From: Actinomycetota bacterium
GTDB lineage: Bacteria; Actinomycetota; Thermoleophilia; Gaiellales; Gaiellaceae
DNA: 10,761 nucleotides
Direction of reading: 5' to 3'
Assembly: GCA_013821525.1 (NCBI GenBank)
Contig: JACDGR010000084.1
Span: 1 to 10,761 of the forward strand
The notes under the pieces are model-generated. The model saw only the letters and a program-made list of their open reading frames with translations. It did no database searches and was not told the DNA's origin. How positions within the stretch are numbered: position 1 is the first letter of the stretch; each line of letters starts with the position of its first letter. Both the position numbers and the translations under genes were made by a program. Positions 1-7,125 of the stretch are shown here, one piece after another.

Positions 1-73
1 CGGAGATTCGGTCGAGGCGCACGATCGGCGTATCGCCGACGAGATCGATCACGGTGGGAAAGTCGGGCGCCAT
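1..73 (-). CDS. Cysteine synthase / cystathionine beta-synthase-like PLP enzyme, N-terminal fragment (runs off window)
   Basis: The minus strand opens with ATG at 73-71 and reads MAPDFPTVIDLVGDTPIVRL followed by DRIS before leaving the window at base 1. The pattern DLVGDTPIVRL matches the DLIGNTPLVRL opening of the fold-type II PLP enzymes: O-acetylserine sulfhydrylase (CysK/CysM) and cystathionine beta-synthase. That stretch forms part of the substrate-binding N-terminal region in the family. Only 24 codons are visible, so the PLP lysine and any C-terminal CBS domains cannot be checked, and CysK, CysM and CBS cannot be told apart. No strong Shine-Dalgarno sequence precedes the ATG. The gene lies downstream of the exporter gene in the same orientation, about 90 bases after its stop, with a long hairpin between them. 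Confidence 0.72.
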   Translation of the reverse strand, partial: MAPDFPTVIDLVGDTPIVRLDRIS

Positions 74-93
74 CGGCGGCGGAAGCCTACCCC

Positions 94-179
94 GCGGTGG
101 TCGCCTCCAGAGGCTTGATAAGGAACGCGCGCGCACCGCAGGCACGCAGTCCCACATCAAGCCTCTAGGCGACCACCGC
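94..179 (-). terminator. Long imperfect hairpin over the exporter stop codon (probable terminator)
   Basis: Bases 94-119 and 156-179 are inverted copies of each other. They form about 24 base pairs with one 2-base bulge (CC at 107-108) and a 36-base loop (120-155). The right arm contains the exporter's stop codon (TAG on minus, 167-165) and its last codons; the left arm is intergenic and ends about 20 bases before the ATG of the cysteine synthase-like gene. The stem is long and GC-rich but no T tract follows on either strand, so a classical intrinsic terminator is not certain. High-GC actinobacteria often use terminators without U tracts. It could instead be an mRNA stability element or a recombination scar. 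Confidence 0.5.
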
Positions 180-1595
180 CGATCCTTCGGAGACGCTCGC
201 GAGCTCGTCCCGTCGCACGAGGATCAGTGTCGCAATGAGGCCGACGATCGCGACACCGACGCAGACCCAGAACGCCCAGGCCGATCCGGAGGTGAAGGCG
301 GCCGGGACCGACTTCCCTTGCTTCACCAGATGATTGAAGTGGCTCAGCGACACGGACGAGGTGACGGCGACGCCGATCGCGCCGCCGATCTGTTGCGCCG
401 TGTTGATCAGCCCCGACGCGAGCCCCGCTTCGTCGTGGTCGACGCCCGCCAGCGCCGCGATCGAGACCGGGATGAACGTGAAGGGCAGCGCGAACCCGAC
501 GAGGAGATAGCCCGGCAGCAAGTCGGACCAGTACGACGCATGCACCGGGATCTGCGTGTACCAGAGCATCCCCGCGACCATCGCGACGAAGCCGACGGCC
601 ATGACCGTCTTCGGCCCGATGCGGGTCACGAGCGCCTGGGCGACGCCCGCCCAGAGCACCGCCGTCCCGGCTGTCGCGATGAACGTGAAGCCGGTCTTCA
701 ACGCGGACCATCCGAGCACCTGTTGCACGTAGAGCGTCAGCAGGAAGAAGTTCGAGAAGACGACGAAGCCGAGCAGAAGCCCCGCGACGTTCGCGCCGGC
801 GACCGTGCTGACCCGGAAGATCCGGAACGGCATGATCGGATCCTTCGTCCGCGACTCGATCACGAGGAACACGACGAGCAGCACGACCGCGATCGCGAGC
901 CGGAGCAGCGTCCAGCTCGATCCCCAGCCGTGCTCCGGTGCCTTGGAGACCGAGTAGACGAGCAGCGCCAGACCGGCGGTGACCGTGACGGCTCCGGCGA
1001 TGTCCTGTGAGGTCTCGCGCTCGGACTTGCTCTCGCGCACGAAGCGTGGCGCAAGGAGAAACGCGGTGATGCCGACGGGGACGTTGACGAAGAAGATCCA
1101 TTCCCAGCCGAGGTACTTTGTGAGCACGCCGCCGAGCAGCACCCCAACCGCGGCGCCCGACCCTCCGATTGCGCCCCAGATGCCGAGCGCCTTGTTGCGC
1201 TCGGGGCCTTCCTCGAACGTCGTCGTGATGATCGAGAGCGCTGCCGGCGAGATCATGGCCGCTCCGAGTCCCTGCACGGCGCGGGCGGCGATCAGCACGC
1301 CTTCGGACCACGCGAGCCCGCACAGGAACGACGCGATCGTGAAGACGACGACACCGGCGAGGAAGAGCCGCCTGCGGCCGAGGAAGTCCGCCGCGCGACC
1401 TCCGAGCAGCAGGAAGCCACCGAAGGTGATCGAGTACGCCGTGATCACCCACTGCAGGTTGTCCCGCGAGAAGTCGAGCGCCTTGCCGATCGACGGAAGG
1501 GCGACGTTGACGATCGAGACGTCGAGCACGGTCATGAAGAACGCAGCGCACACGATCGCCAGCGCTTTCCACCTTCTCGGATCGGCCTCGGGCAT
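165..1595 (-). CDS. DHA2-family (EmrB/QacA-type) MFS drug exporter
   Basis: This is a 476-residue integral membrane protein, the usual length for 14-segment proton-driven multidrug antiporters. Family motifs are in order: TM1 motif LDVSIVNVALP at residues 24-34 with Asp25 (motif D1 of the 14-TM group); motif A GGRAADFLGRRR at 65-76 in the loop between TM2 and TM3; the TM4 stretch RAVQGLGAAMISPAALS at 105-121; and a glycine-rich motif C region at 141-156, followed by LGWEWIFFVNVPVG. It should export lipophilic drugs or metabolites across the cytoplasmic membrane in exchange for protons; the substrate cannot be read from sequence. The ATG at 1595-1593 follows a strong Shine-Dalgarno (AGGAGGGG on minus). 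The gene starts 22 bases after the amidase stop, so the two are probably cotranscribed. The stop codon sits in a long hairpin arm. Confidence 0.92.
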   Translation of the reverse strand: MPEADPRRWKALAIVCAAFFMTVLDVSIVNVALPSIGKALDFSRDNLQWVITAYSITFGGFLLLGGRAADFLGRRRLFLAGVVVFTIASFLCGLAWSEGVLIAARAVQGLGAAMISPAALSIITTTFEEGPERNKALGIWGAIGGSGAAVGVLLGGVLTKYLGWEWIFFVNVPVGITAFLLAPRFVRESKSERETSQDIAGAVTVTAGLALLVYSVSKAPEHGWGSSWTLLRLAIAVVLLVVFLVIESRTKDPIMPFRIFRVSTVAGANVAGLLLGFVVFSNFFLLTLYVQQVLGWSALKTGFTFIATAGTAVLWAGVAQALVTRIGPKTVMAVGFVAMVAGMLWYTQIPVHASYWSDLLPGYLLVGFALPFTFIPVSIAALAGVDHDEAGLASGLINTAQQIGGAIGVAVTSSVSLSHFNHLVKQGKSVPAAFTSGSAWAFWVCVGVAIVGLIATLILVRRDELASVSEGSAVVA

Positions 1596-1617
1596 GACTT
1601 CCCCTCCTTCTGACGAG

Positions 1618-2541
1618 TTACGAGAACGGACGCGGAGTCGCGGAAACTTTCGGAATCGAAACGCGCGCGACCGTTGAAAATTCCTGCGGCCGGCACGCCT
1701 GGCAGATGTTCGCGTCGCACGCGACGGACAAGAAGATGAACGCCTCCTCCATTGAGAAGCCCCACTGCTCGACGAGGAACCGTGCGCCTTCCTCGACGGC
1801 GCGGTCGAGCGCCTCCATGAAGTCGGGGCCGGCGGTGCCGTGCACGATCCACCGATCGGCGAGCTCGGTCACGGGCCACGTGCCCTGTTTCCCTTTCAGG
1901 AGGCCGACACGGATCGTCACCTCGCCCGCGATCTCGACGCCGGTGAAGCACACCTCGCCGTCGCCCATCGACGCGTGCATGTCGCCGATCGCGAGCATCC
2001 CGCCCGGTTGACGCACGGGCATGTACACCGTCGCTCCGGGACCGTGCAGATGGTTGTCGAGGTTGCCGCCGTGCTGCCCGGCATAGCCGTTGAACACGGT
2101 CTCGCGCTCGGTCGCCACGCCGATCACGCCGACCATCGGCCGTAGCGGAAACGAGATGCGTTCGCTCATGCGCACCGTGTCGCCCTCGACGTGGAAGATC
2201 TGCGTCAGCGGAGCCTGAACCTGGTCGTGCAGCTGGCCGACTCCCGGGATCAGCGTCGCGAACCCGCGGTCTGCGGGCCGGACCTGCAGCAGTTCGACGA
2301 CGAGCGAGTCTCCAGGCTCGGCGCCGCGCACTGCGATCGGGCCGGTCGCGCTGTTCACGCGCTCGAAGTCGATCTCGGTCACGAGGTGTGCTTCGCTCTC
2401 GATCTGGCCGGTGAAGCAGTCGTTCGTCTCGAGCGTGACGATCGTTCCCGGCTCGATCTCGAGCACCGGCGTCATCTCGGGGCCGAACGCCCAGACGACG
2501 TCGTCGCGGGCGATCCGGTGGGGGGGCTCGAAGCGGGTCAC
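1618..2541 (-). CDS. Acetamidase/formamidase family protein (FmdA/AmdA type)
   Basis: A 307-residue cytosolic enzyme of the FmdA/AmdA family, which hydrolyses short amides: formamide to formate and ammonia, or acetamide to acetate and ammonia. Family hallmarks are NDCFTGQI at residues 40-47, HGGNLDNHLHGPG at 157-169 and GDMHASMGDGEVCFTGVE at 186-203; the His- and Asp-rich stretches are the ones associated with the active site in this family. Length is normal. GTG at 2541-2539 is the likely start because the conserved protein begins directly after it, but the Shine-Dalgarno is weak. The gene lies 57 bases downstream of purH and 22 bases upstream of the exporter, all on minus, so it may be read from the purine operon. 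Formate released here could feed the formyl-tetrahydrofolate pool used by PurN and PurH; that link is inference. Formamide and acetamide specificity cannot be separated by eye. Confidence 0.88.
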   Translation of the reverse strand: MTRFEPPHRIARDDVVWAFGPEMTPVLEIEPGTIVTLETNDCFTGQIESEAHLVTEIDFERVNSATGPIAVRGAEPGDSLVVELLQVRPADRGFATLIPGVGQLHDQVQAPLTQIFHVEGDTVRMSERISFPLRPMVGVIGVATERETVFNGYAGQHGGNLDNHLHGPGATVYMPVRQPGGMLAIGDMHASMGDGEVCFTGVEIAGEVTIRVGLLKGKQGTWPVTELADRWIVHGTAGPDFMEALDRAVEEGARFLVEQWGFSMEEAFIFLSVACDANICQACRPQEFSTVARVSIPKVSATPRPFS

Positions 2542-2598
2542 GGCAGGACTTGGATCGTCTCAGACAGGGCTCTCGTCACCAAATCGGGTCCTATCGGC

Positions 2599-4131
2599 TC
2601 AGTGTCGGAAATGTCGGCGGCCCGTGAAGACCATCGCTGCGCCCGCGCTCTCGACTGCTGCGACCACCTCCGCGTCGCGCCGCGAGCCACCGGGTTGGAT
2701 GACCGCCGTCACGCCGGCGTCGAGCGCGAGCTGCGCGCCGTCGGCGAACGGGAAGAACGCGTCGCTTGCGAGCACCGATCCGGCGAGGTCGTGGCCGTGC
2801 TCGCGCGCTTTCTCGACCGCGATCCGAACCGAGTCCACGCGACTCATCTGGCCGGCTCCGATCCCGAGCGTCTGCAGGTCCTTCGCAATCACGATTGCGT
2901 TCGAGGAGACGTGCTTGCACACGCACCACGCAAAGAGCAGATCTCCCCACGCCTGTTCCGGCACCTCCCCGCACACGACGTTCATCGCCTCGCGGTCAGC
3001 CACGTCGATGTCGCGATCCTGGATCAGTAGGCCACCCAGGACGCGCTTGAAGTCGCGCTCACCCGTCGTCTCGGATCGGCGCTCGTGATCCCAGAGAATG
3101 CGCAGCGATTTCTTCGTGCGCAAAGCTTCGAGCGCGCCATCGTCGTATTCGGGCGCAACGAGCACCTCGACGAAGTGCTCGGCGATGCGCGCACCAAGTG
3201 CGGCGTTGACAGGACGGTTCAGGGTCGCGACGCAGCCGAATGCCGAGACCGGGTCGGCGGCAAGCGCGCGTTCCCAGGCCTCGTCGATCGTGGCCGCCAT
3301 GGCGACGCCACACGGGTTCGCATGCTTCACGATCACGACTGCAGGCAGGCTGAACTCGCGGCTGATCTTGCGTGCACCCTCGAGGTCGCCGAGGTTGTTG
3401 AACGACAGATCCTTGCCGCCGAGCTGCTGCACCTCGGAGAGCAGATGTCGACGCGCGCCGATCTCGGCGTAGAACGCGGCCGCCTGATGTGGGTTCTCGC
3501 CGTACGGAAGCTCCGTGATCTTCTCGAACGCAAGCGTTACCTGGGACGGGAACGGCTCGGTGTCCCCGAACCACGTCGCAATCGCCGCTTCGTAGGCTGC
3601 GGTCGTGGCGAACGCTGCGCCCGCGAGCTCGCGGCGCGTCGTCAGCGAGACCGCACCTTCCTCGCGCAATTCGGCGAGCACTGCGTCGTACTGCGCGGGT
3701 GAGGAGAGTGCCGCGACGTGCGCGAAGTTCTTGGCTGCGGCGCGCAGCATCGATGGTCCGCCGACATCGATCATCTCGACCACCTCTGCCTCGGTCGCGC
3801 CGCGACGACCGGCGACGGAGGAGAACGGGTAGAGGCTGACGCAGACGAGGTCGATCGGCGTGATCGCGTGCGCGGCGATCGTCTCCAGATCCTCGGGGAG
3901 ATCGCGGCGCGCGAGGATCCCCGCGTGAATGCGGGGGTGCAGCGTCTTGACGCGCCCGCCGAGCATCTCCGGCGCGCCGGTGACCGTCTCGACGCGCGTC
4001 ACGTCGAGTCCCTGCCCTTCGAGGAAGGTCGCCGTGCCGCCCGAGGAAACGAGCTCCCAGCCCAGCTCGGCCAGGCCGCGCGCGAGGCTGTCGACGCCGG
4101 TCTTGTCCCAGACGCTGATCAGCGCTCTCAT
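2599..4131 (-). CDS. purH: Bifunctional AICAR formyltransferase / IMP cyclohydrolase
   Basis: PurH carries out the last two steps of de novo purine synthesis: transfer of a formyl group from 10-formyl-tetrahydrofolate to AICAR, then ring closure to IMP. The 510-residue product has the normal length. Residues 1 to about 130 form the MGS-like cyclohydrolase domain (ISVWDKTG at 5-12, GGRVKTLHPRIHAG at 58-71). The rest is the formyltransferase domain, with YGENPHQAA at 210-218, DLSFNNLGDLEGA at 241-253, the catalytic pair Lys269-His270 in VIVKHANPCGVA, GIGAGQMSRVDS at 423-434, SDAFFPFADG at 456-465 and the family C-terminus FTGRRHFRH. The ATG at 4131-4129 was chosen because ISVWDKTG follows at once. 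The reading frame stays open upstream to about 4470, but that part overlaps purN and is Arg-rich noise. Its ATG overlaps the purN stop (ATGA), indicating translational coupling. Confidence 0.97.
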   Translation of the reverse strand: MRALISVWDKTGVDSLARGLAELGWELVSSGGTATFLEGQGLDVTRVETVTGAPEMLGGRVKTLHPRIHAGILARRDLPEDLETIAAHAITPIDLVCVSLYPFSSVAGRRGATEAEVVEMIDVGGPSMLRAAAKNFAHVAALSSPAQYDAVLAELREEGAVSLTTRRELAGAAFATTAAYEAAIATWFGDTEPFPSQVTLAFEKITELPYGENPHQAAAFYAEIGARRHLLSEVQQLGGKDLSFNNLGDLEGARKISREFSLPAVVIVKHANPCGVAMAATIDEAWERALAADPVSAFGCVATLNRPVNAALGARIAEHFVEVLVAPEYDDGALEALRTKKSLRILWDHERRSETTGERDFKRVLGGLLIQDRDIDVADREAMNVVCGEVPEQAWGDLLFAWCVCKHVSSNAIVIAKDLQTLGIGAGQMSRVDSVRIAVEKAREHGHDLAGSVLASDAFFPFADGAQLALDAGVTAVIQPGGSRRDAEVVAAVESAGAAMVFTGRRHFRH

Positions 4132-4667
4132 CTGACGCCTGCACAGAGGTCTGCGACGACCTGCGGCAGCAGGCGATGCTCGAGAGCGTGGACGCGATCG
4201 ACGAGCGTCGCACGGGGCTCGAGGGCGAGCTCCTCCTGGACGAGCACCCGGCCCGTGTCGAGTCCCTCGTCGACGAGGTGCACGGTGACGCCGGTCGTCT
4301 CGACTTCCGCCGCGAGTGCATCGTGGATTGCGTGCGCGCCGGGAAACGCCGGCAGCAGTGACGGGTGGACGTTGACGATGCGTTCGGGGAAGCGATCGAG
4401 GAACGGCTTCGTCAGGAGGTGCATGTAGCCCGCGAGCACGACGAGCTCGACGCCATGCTCCTCGAGCCACGTCGCCATCATCAGGTCGCGTTCTGCGCGG
4501 TCGGCATGGCAGTCGAGGGCGAAGGACGCAGCAGGGAGTCCAGCCTCCCGCGCGCGCAGCAACGCGTAGACGTCTCGGCGATTCGACGCCACCGCGACGA
4601 CAGGCAGGCCCGCATCGATCAGCGCTTGCAGGTTCGTGCCGGTTCCGGAGACGAGCACGCCGATCAT
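4128..4667 (-). CDS. purN: Phosphoribosylglycinamide formyltransferase (GART)
   Basis: PurN converts GAR to formyl-GAR using 10-formyl-tetrahydrofolate, the third step of purine synthesis. The product is 179 residues, slightly shorter than E. coli PurN (212) mainly through compact ends. The phosphate-binding opening VLVSGTGTNLQALID is at residues 4-18. The catalytic triad of the family is intact: Asn99 and His101 in NVHPSLLPAFPG, and Asp137 in DEGLDTG. The ATG at 4667-4665 is preferred over an upstream in-frame GTG/ATG because it directly precedes the first beta strand and gives the 4-base ATGA overlap with purM. Its own stop overlaps the purH start in the same way, so purM, purN and purH should be made in step from one mRNA. 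Confidence 0.96.
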   Translation of the reverse strand: MIGVLVSGTGTNLQALIDAGLPVVAVASNRRDVYALLRAREAGLPAASFALDCHADRAERDLMMATWLEEHGVELVVLAGYMHLLTKPFLDRFPERIVNVHPSLLPAFPGAHAIHDALAAEVETTGVTVHLVDEGLDTGRVLVQEELALEPRATLVDRVHALEHRLLPQVVADLCAGVR

Positions 4668-5590
4668 GCGATGCGCCCGATCACTGTCTCGCCCGGGTGC
4701 GCTTCGGCGACGACGGCGCACCAGCCGATCCCGAGGTTGAAGACGCGCCGGAGCTCATCCTCGTCCACGTGGCGCGCGAGCCACGCAAACACGGGCGGTC
4801 GCTGCCACGCGTCCCAGTCGAGCTCGGCCTCGACGCCGTCGGGCAGAACGCGCTCGAGATTGCCGAGGATGCCACCCCCGGTGATGTGCGCAAAAGCCCT
4901 CGCCCGTCCGCGCAACGCGCGCGCCACCTCGAGGTAGAGCCGCGTGGGGGCGAGCAGGTCGTCGCCGTCGTAGTCCTCATCCTCGAGCACGCTGCGCACG
5001 AGCGTGAAGCCGTTCGCGTGCACGCCGTCGGATGGGAAGCCGATCACGACGTCTCCCGCTTCGACGGTCGAGCCGTCGATCACGTCGGCGCGCGCGACGA
5101 CACCGACGCACGTGCCCGCGAAGTCGAGCTCCCCCTCGACGTAGATCCCCGGGAGCTCCGCCGTCTCACCGCCGATCAGCGCGACCCCGGCGCGACGGCA
5201 GACCGCGGCGGCGCCGTCGACGAGGTCGGCGACCTCGTCGAGCACGATCCGGTTCGCCGCCACGTAGTCGAGCAGCAGCAGCGGATCTGCGCCGCAGGTC
5301 GCGACGTCGTTGATGCAGTGCGCGGCTAGATCGCTGCCGCAGTCGCGGAGGCGGCCGCGCGAACGGGCCAGGATCAGCTTGGTGCCGACGCCGTCGGTCG
5401 AGGCGGCCAGCAGGCGCTCGTCGCCGAGGGGATGGAGGCCGGCGAAGGCTCCGAACCCTGTCGCCCCGGTCGACTCGACCGCGGCACGCAGCCGGTCGAC
5501 GACCGAGACGGCCGTGTCGAGCGAGACGCCCGCGGCGCCGTAGGAATGCCCGCCGGGCTCCGGCGTGTCGCTGGGGTTCCGTCCCTTCAG
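4664..5590 (-). CDS. purM: Phosphoribosylformylglycinamidine cyclo-ligase (AIR synthetase); start codon unclear
   Basis: PurM closes FGAM to AIR with ATP (step 5 of purine synthesis). Reading the minus strand below the in-frame stop at 5623-5621 gives a typical PurM: HSYGAAGVSLDTA near the N-terminus, STDGVGTKL (ATP/Mg site, residues 64-72 when counted from 5590), CINDVATCGADPLLLLDYVA at 92-111, then GGETAELPGIY at 140-150 and a full C-terminal domain. The obvious GTG at 5263 would delete about a third of the protein and cannot be the true start. Between the stop at 5621 and the conserved sequence there is no ATG, GTG or TTG in frame; the coordinate given uses a CTG at 5590-5588 as a placeholder, yielding 308 residues. 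The first bases may carry an error, or a rare start codon is used. purN begins 4 bases inside its end. Confidence 0.9.
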   Translation of the reverse strand: MKGRNPSDTPEPGGHSYGAAGVSLDTAVSVVDRLRAAVESTGATGFGAFAGLHPLGDERLLAASTDGVGTKLILARSRGRLRDCGSDLAAHCINDVATCGADPLLLLDYVAANRIVLDEVADLVDGAAAVCRRAGVALIGGETAELPGIYVEGELDFAGTCVGVVARADVIDGSTVEAGDVVIGFPSDGVHANGFTLVRSVLEDEDYDGDDLLAPTRLYLEVARALRGRARAFAHITGGGILGNLERVLPDGVEAELDWDAWQRPPVFAWLARHVDEDELRRVFNLGIGWCAVVAEAHPGETVIGRIA

Positions 5591-5620
5591 AGAGTGGAGT
5601 CTACGACCGCCGTCGGACCG

Positions 5621-6229
5621 CTATGCGAACCGCTCGGCGTAGAGCTCCGGCCGGCCCTCAGGGCCGCCGGGCAGGAAGCGGACGACGGCACGGCCGACGC
5701 GCACCGCGTCGTCGAGCACCTCGAGGCCGAGGAGATCGGCGAGCGCCCCGGCTTTCGCCGCCGGCTCGTCAGCCCTGAGCTGGAGCTCCGCGACGCGAAA
5801 CTCGTCCTGCTCGTCGAGCAGAGCGTCGATCCAGTCGCGCGGGGGATGACCTCGAGGCGGTAGCCGGCGTTCGTGGCGACGAAGGTGCGGCGGCCGCCGT
5901 GCTCCTGCACGCGCAGGTTCCACTCCATGGCCCGCCCGAGCACCGCCTGGAACTCGTCCTCGTCGAGCGCGATCCCGAGGTGGTCGACACGTGGCACGCG
6001 CCAGTGGCCGGGCTGCAGCACGACGTTCGCCGAGCCGCGTTCGAGCGGAGAGCCGAAGCTTGAATGCCTCTCGGTCGAGCTGCTCCCACCCCGTTCCCGG
6101 CTCGGATGAGACGTGCTCGCCGCCGATCCGGCCGTGGCGGGCCACCAGGTCGAAGCCGAGCCGGCCCAGGTAGCGAGCCTCGACGGTGCGCAGCTCCGAC
6201 GTGACCAGGTGGTAGTGGAAGAGGTGCAC
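5621..6229 (-). pseudogene. VOC (glyoxalase/bleomycin-resistance-like) superfamily protein, two compensating frameshifts
   Basis: Three pieces in two frames join into one 200-residue protein of the vicinal oxygen chelate type. The first piece starts at GTG 6229 (VHLFHYHLVTSELRTVEARY, then LGRLGFDLV). The second is one frame over (PRVDHLGIALDEDEFQAV through GYRLEVIP). The third is back in the first frame (PRDWIDALLDEQDEF to ELYAERFA). An extra base is needed near 6049 and one base is missing in the G run at 5841-5845, where six Gs would restore ATC-CCC-CCG. The FHYHL start followed by a RLGFDL turn, and the VDHLGIAL strand, are what suggest two VOC modules; substrate is unknown. The last frame runs straight into the purM frame after the TAG at 5623-5621. 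The gene lies directly upstream of purM and divergently from ctaG. The lesions could be real decay or sequencing errors. Confidence 0.65.
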
Positions 6230-6250
6230 GTCTCTAGTCTTCCCTCCGAG

Positions 6251-7111
6251 GTGGATGCTCCGTCGCTCCTGACCCCGTGGACCTTCGAGCCGCTGCAGAT
6301 CGTGCCGACGCTGCTCGTGGCGTTCCTCTACCTGCGGCGCTCGCGGACGCTCGCCCGGCGCGGCCAGCCGCTTCCGCGCTGGCGGCAGTGGAGCTTCTGG
6401 ACGGGGATCGGCCTCGTCGTGCTGGCGCTCAACTCACCGATCGACGCGCTCGGCGAGGAGCACTTCTTCTTCATGCACATGGTGCAGCACGTGCTGCTCG
6501 GCGACCTGGCGCCGCTCTGCTTCGTCGCCGGGATGACCGGTCCGCTCCTGCGCCCGGTGCTCGCCTTGCCGATCGTCGAGAAGCTCCGTATTCTCGCGCA
6601 TCCGCTGGTGGCGCTTCCGATCTGGGCTGCCGACCTCTACATCTGGCACATCCCGTACCTCTACGACGCGGCGATCCAAAACGCGCCGGTACACGCGGTC
6701 GAGCATCTGCTGTTCTTCACGTGCGGGTGCCTGATCTGGGAGCCGGTGCTCGAGACGCTGCCGGCGCCGGCGTGGTTCGGCACGGGCGTGAAGATCGGGT
6801 TCATCTTCTCGGTACGGTTGATCGAGACTGTGCTCGGCAACGTCTTCATGTGGTCGAGCTCCATGTTCTATGCGCCGTACCGGCATGCGGCCGAGTGGGG
6901 GATCTCGCCGTCGCACGACCTGAACCTCGGCGGGATCGTGATGATGGCCGAGGGCTCGGTCGTCACCCTTGGCGTGCTGATCTGGCTGTTTCTCCGGATG
7001 GCTTCCGAGGGTGAGCTGCGCCAGCGGCTGCTCGAGCAGGGGCTCGATCCGCGGCAGGTGCGTCGCGCCGTGCGCTATGGCCGGGCGAAGGACATGGGCG
7101 CGTCGGGCTGA
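6251..7111 (+). CDS. ctaG: Cytochrome c oxidase assembly protein, CtaG (caa3) family
   Basis: A polytopic membrane protein of 286 residues, close to Bacillus CtaG in length and pattern; the family is needed for assembly (copper centre maturation) of haem-copper oxidases. Hydrophobic spans alternate with His-rich stretches typical of the family: HFFFMHMVQH at residues 71-80, WHIPYLYDAAIQNAPVHAVEH at 132-152, then FTCGCLIWEPVL at 156-167 and YAPYRHAAEWG at 208-218. About seven membrane segments are expected. The C-terminus (about 251-286) is charged and probably cytoplasmic. GTG at 6251 is the preferred start because the conserved TPWTFEPLQ follows it; GTG at 6224 in the same frame is an alternative that would overlap the divergent VOC gene. 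The Shine-Dalgarno at 6251 is poor. A TAGTCT at 6235-6240 could be a -10 box for a nearly leaderless transcript (weak). No oxidase subunit genes are in view. Confidence 0.9.
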   Translation: MDAPSLLTPWTFEPLQIVPTLLVAFLYLRRSRTLARRGQPLPRWRQWSFWTGIGLVVLALNSPIDALGEEHFFFMHMVQHVLLGDLAPLCFVAGMTGPLLRPVLALPIVEKLRILAHPLVALPIWAADLYIWHIPYLYDAAIQNAPVHAVEHLLFFTCGCLIWEPVLETLPAPAWFGTGVKIGFIFSVRLIETVLGNVFMWSSSMFYAPYRHAAEWGISPSHDLNLGGIVMMAEGSVVTLGVLIWLFLRMASEGELRQRLLEQGLDPRQVRRAVRYGRAKDMGASG

Positions 7112-7125
7112 CCGGTCAGCCGACG
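7101..7125. terminator. Palindromic bidirectional terminator between ctaG and the RidA gene
   Basis: GGCTGACCGGTCAGCC at 7106-7121 is a perfect 16-base palindrome, extended by CGTC/GACG flanks (7101-7104 and 7122-7125) with one unpaired G. It sits between two convergent genes separated by only 4 bases. Both stop codons lie symmetrically in it (ctaG TGA at 7109-7111; RidA-family TGA on minus at 7118-7116). In RNA it would fold from either strand after opening a small loop at the centre. A role as shared terminator is inferred; no T tract is present. Confidence 0.55.

Noticed and set aside
54..1010. Long plus-strand open frame opposite the exporter
   Set aside because: Its product is rich in Arg, Asp, Glu and Gly with no recognisable domain, as expected from the antisense of a high-GC gene. 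The minus strand encodes a clear MFS protein.
4132..4470. 113-residue N-terminal extension of the PurH frame
   Set aside because: The frame is open but the sequence is Arg/Pro-rich, overlaps purN, and PurH homology starts exactly at the ATG at 4131.
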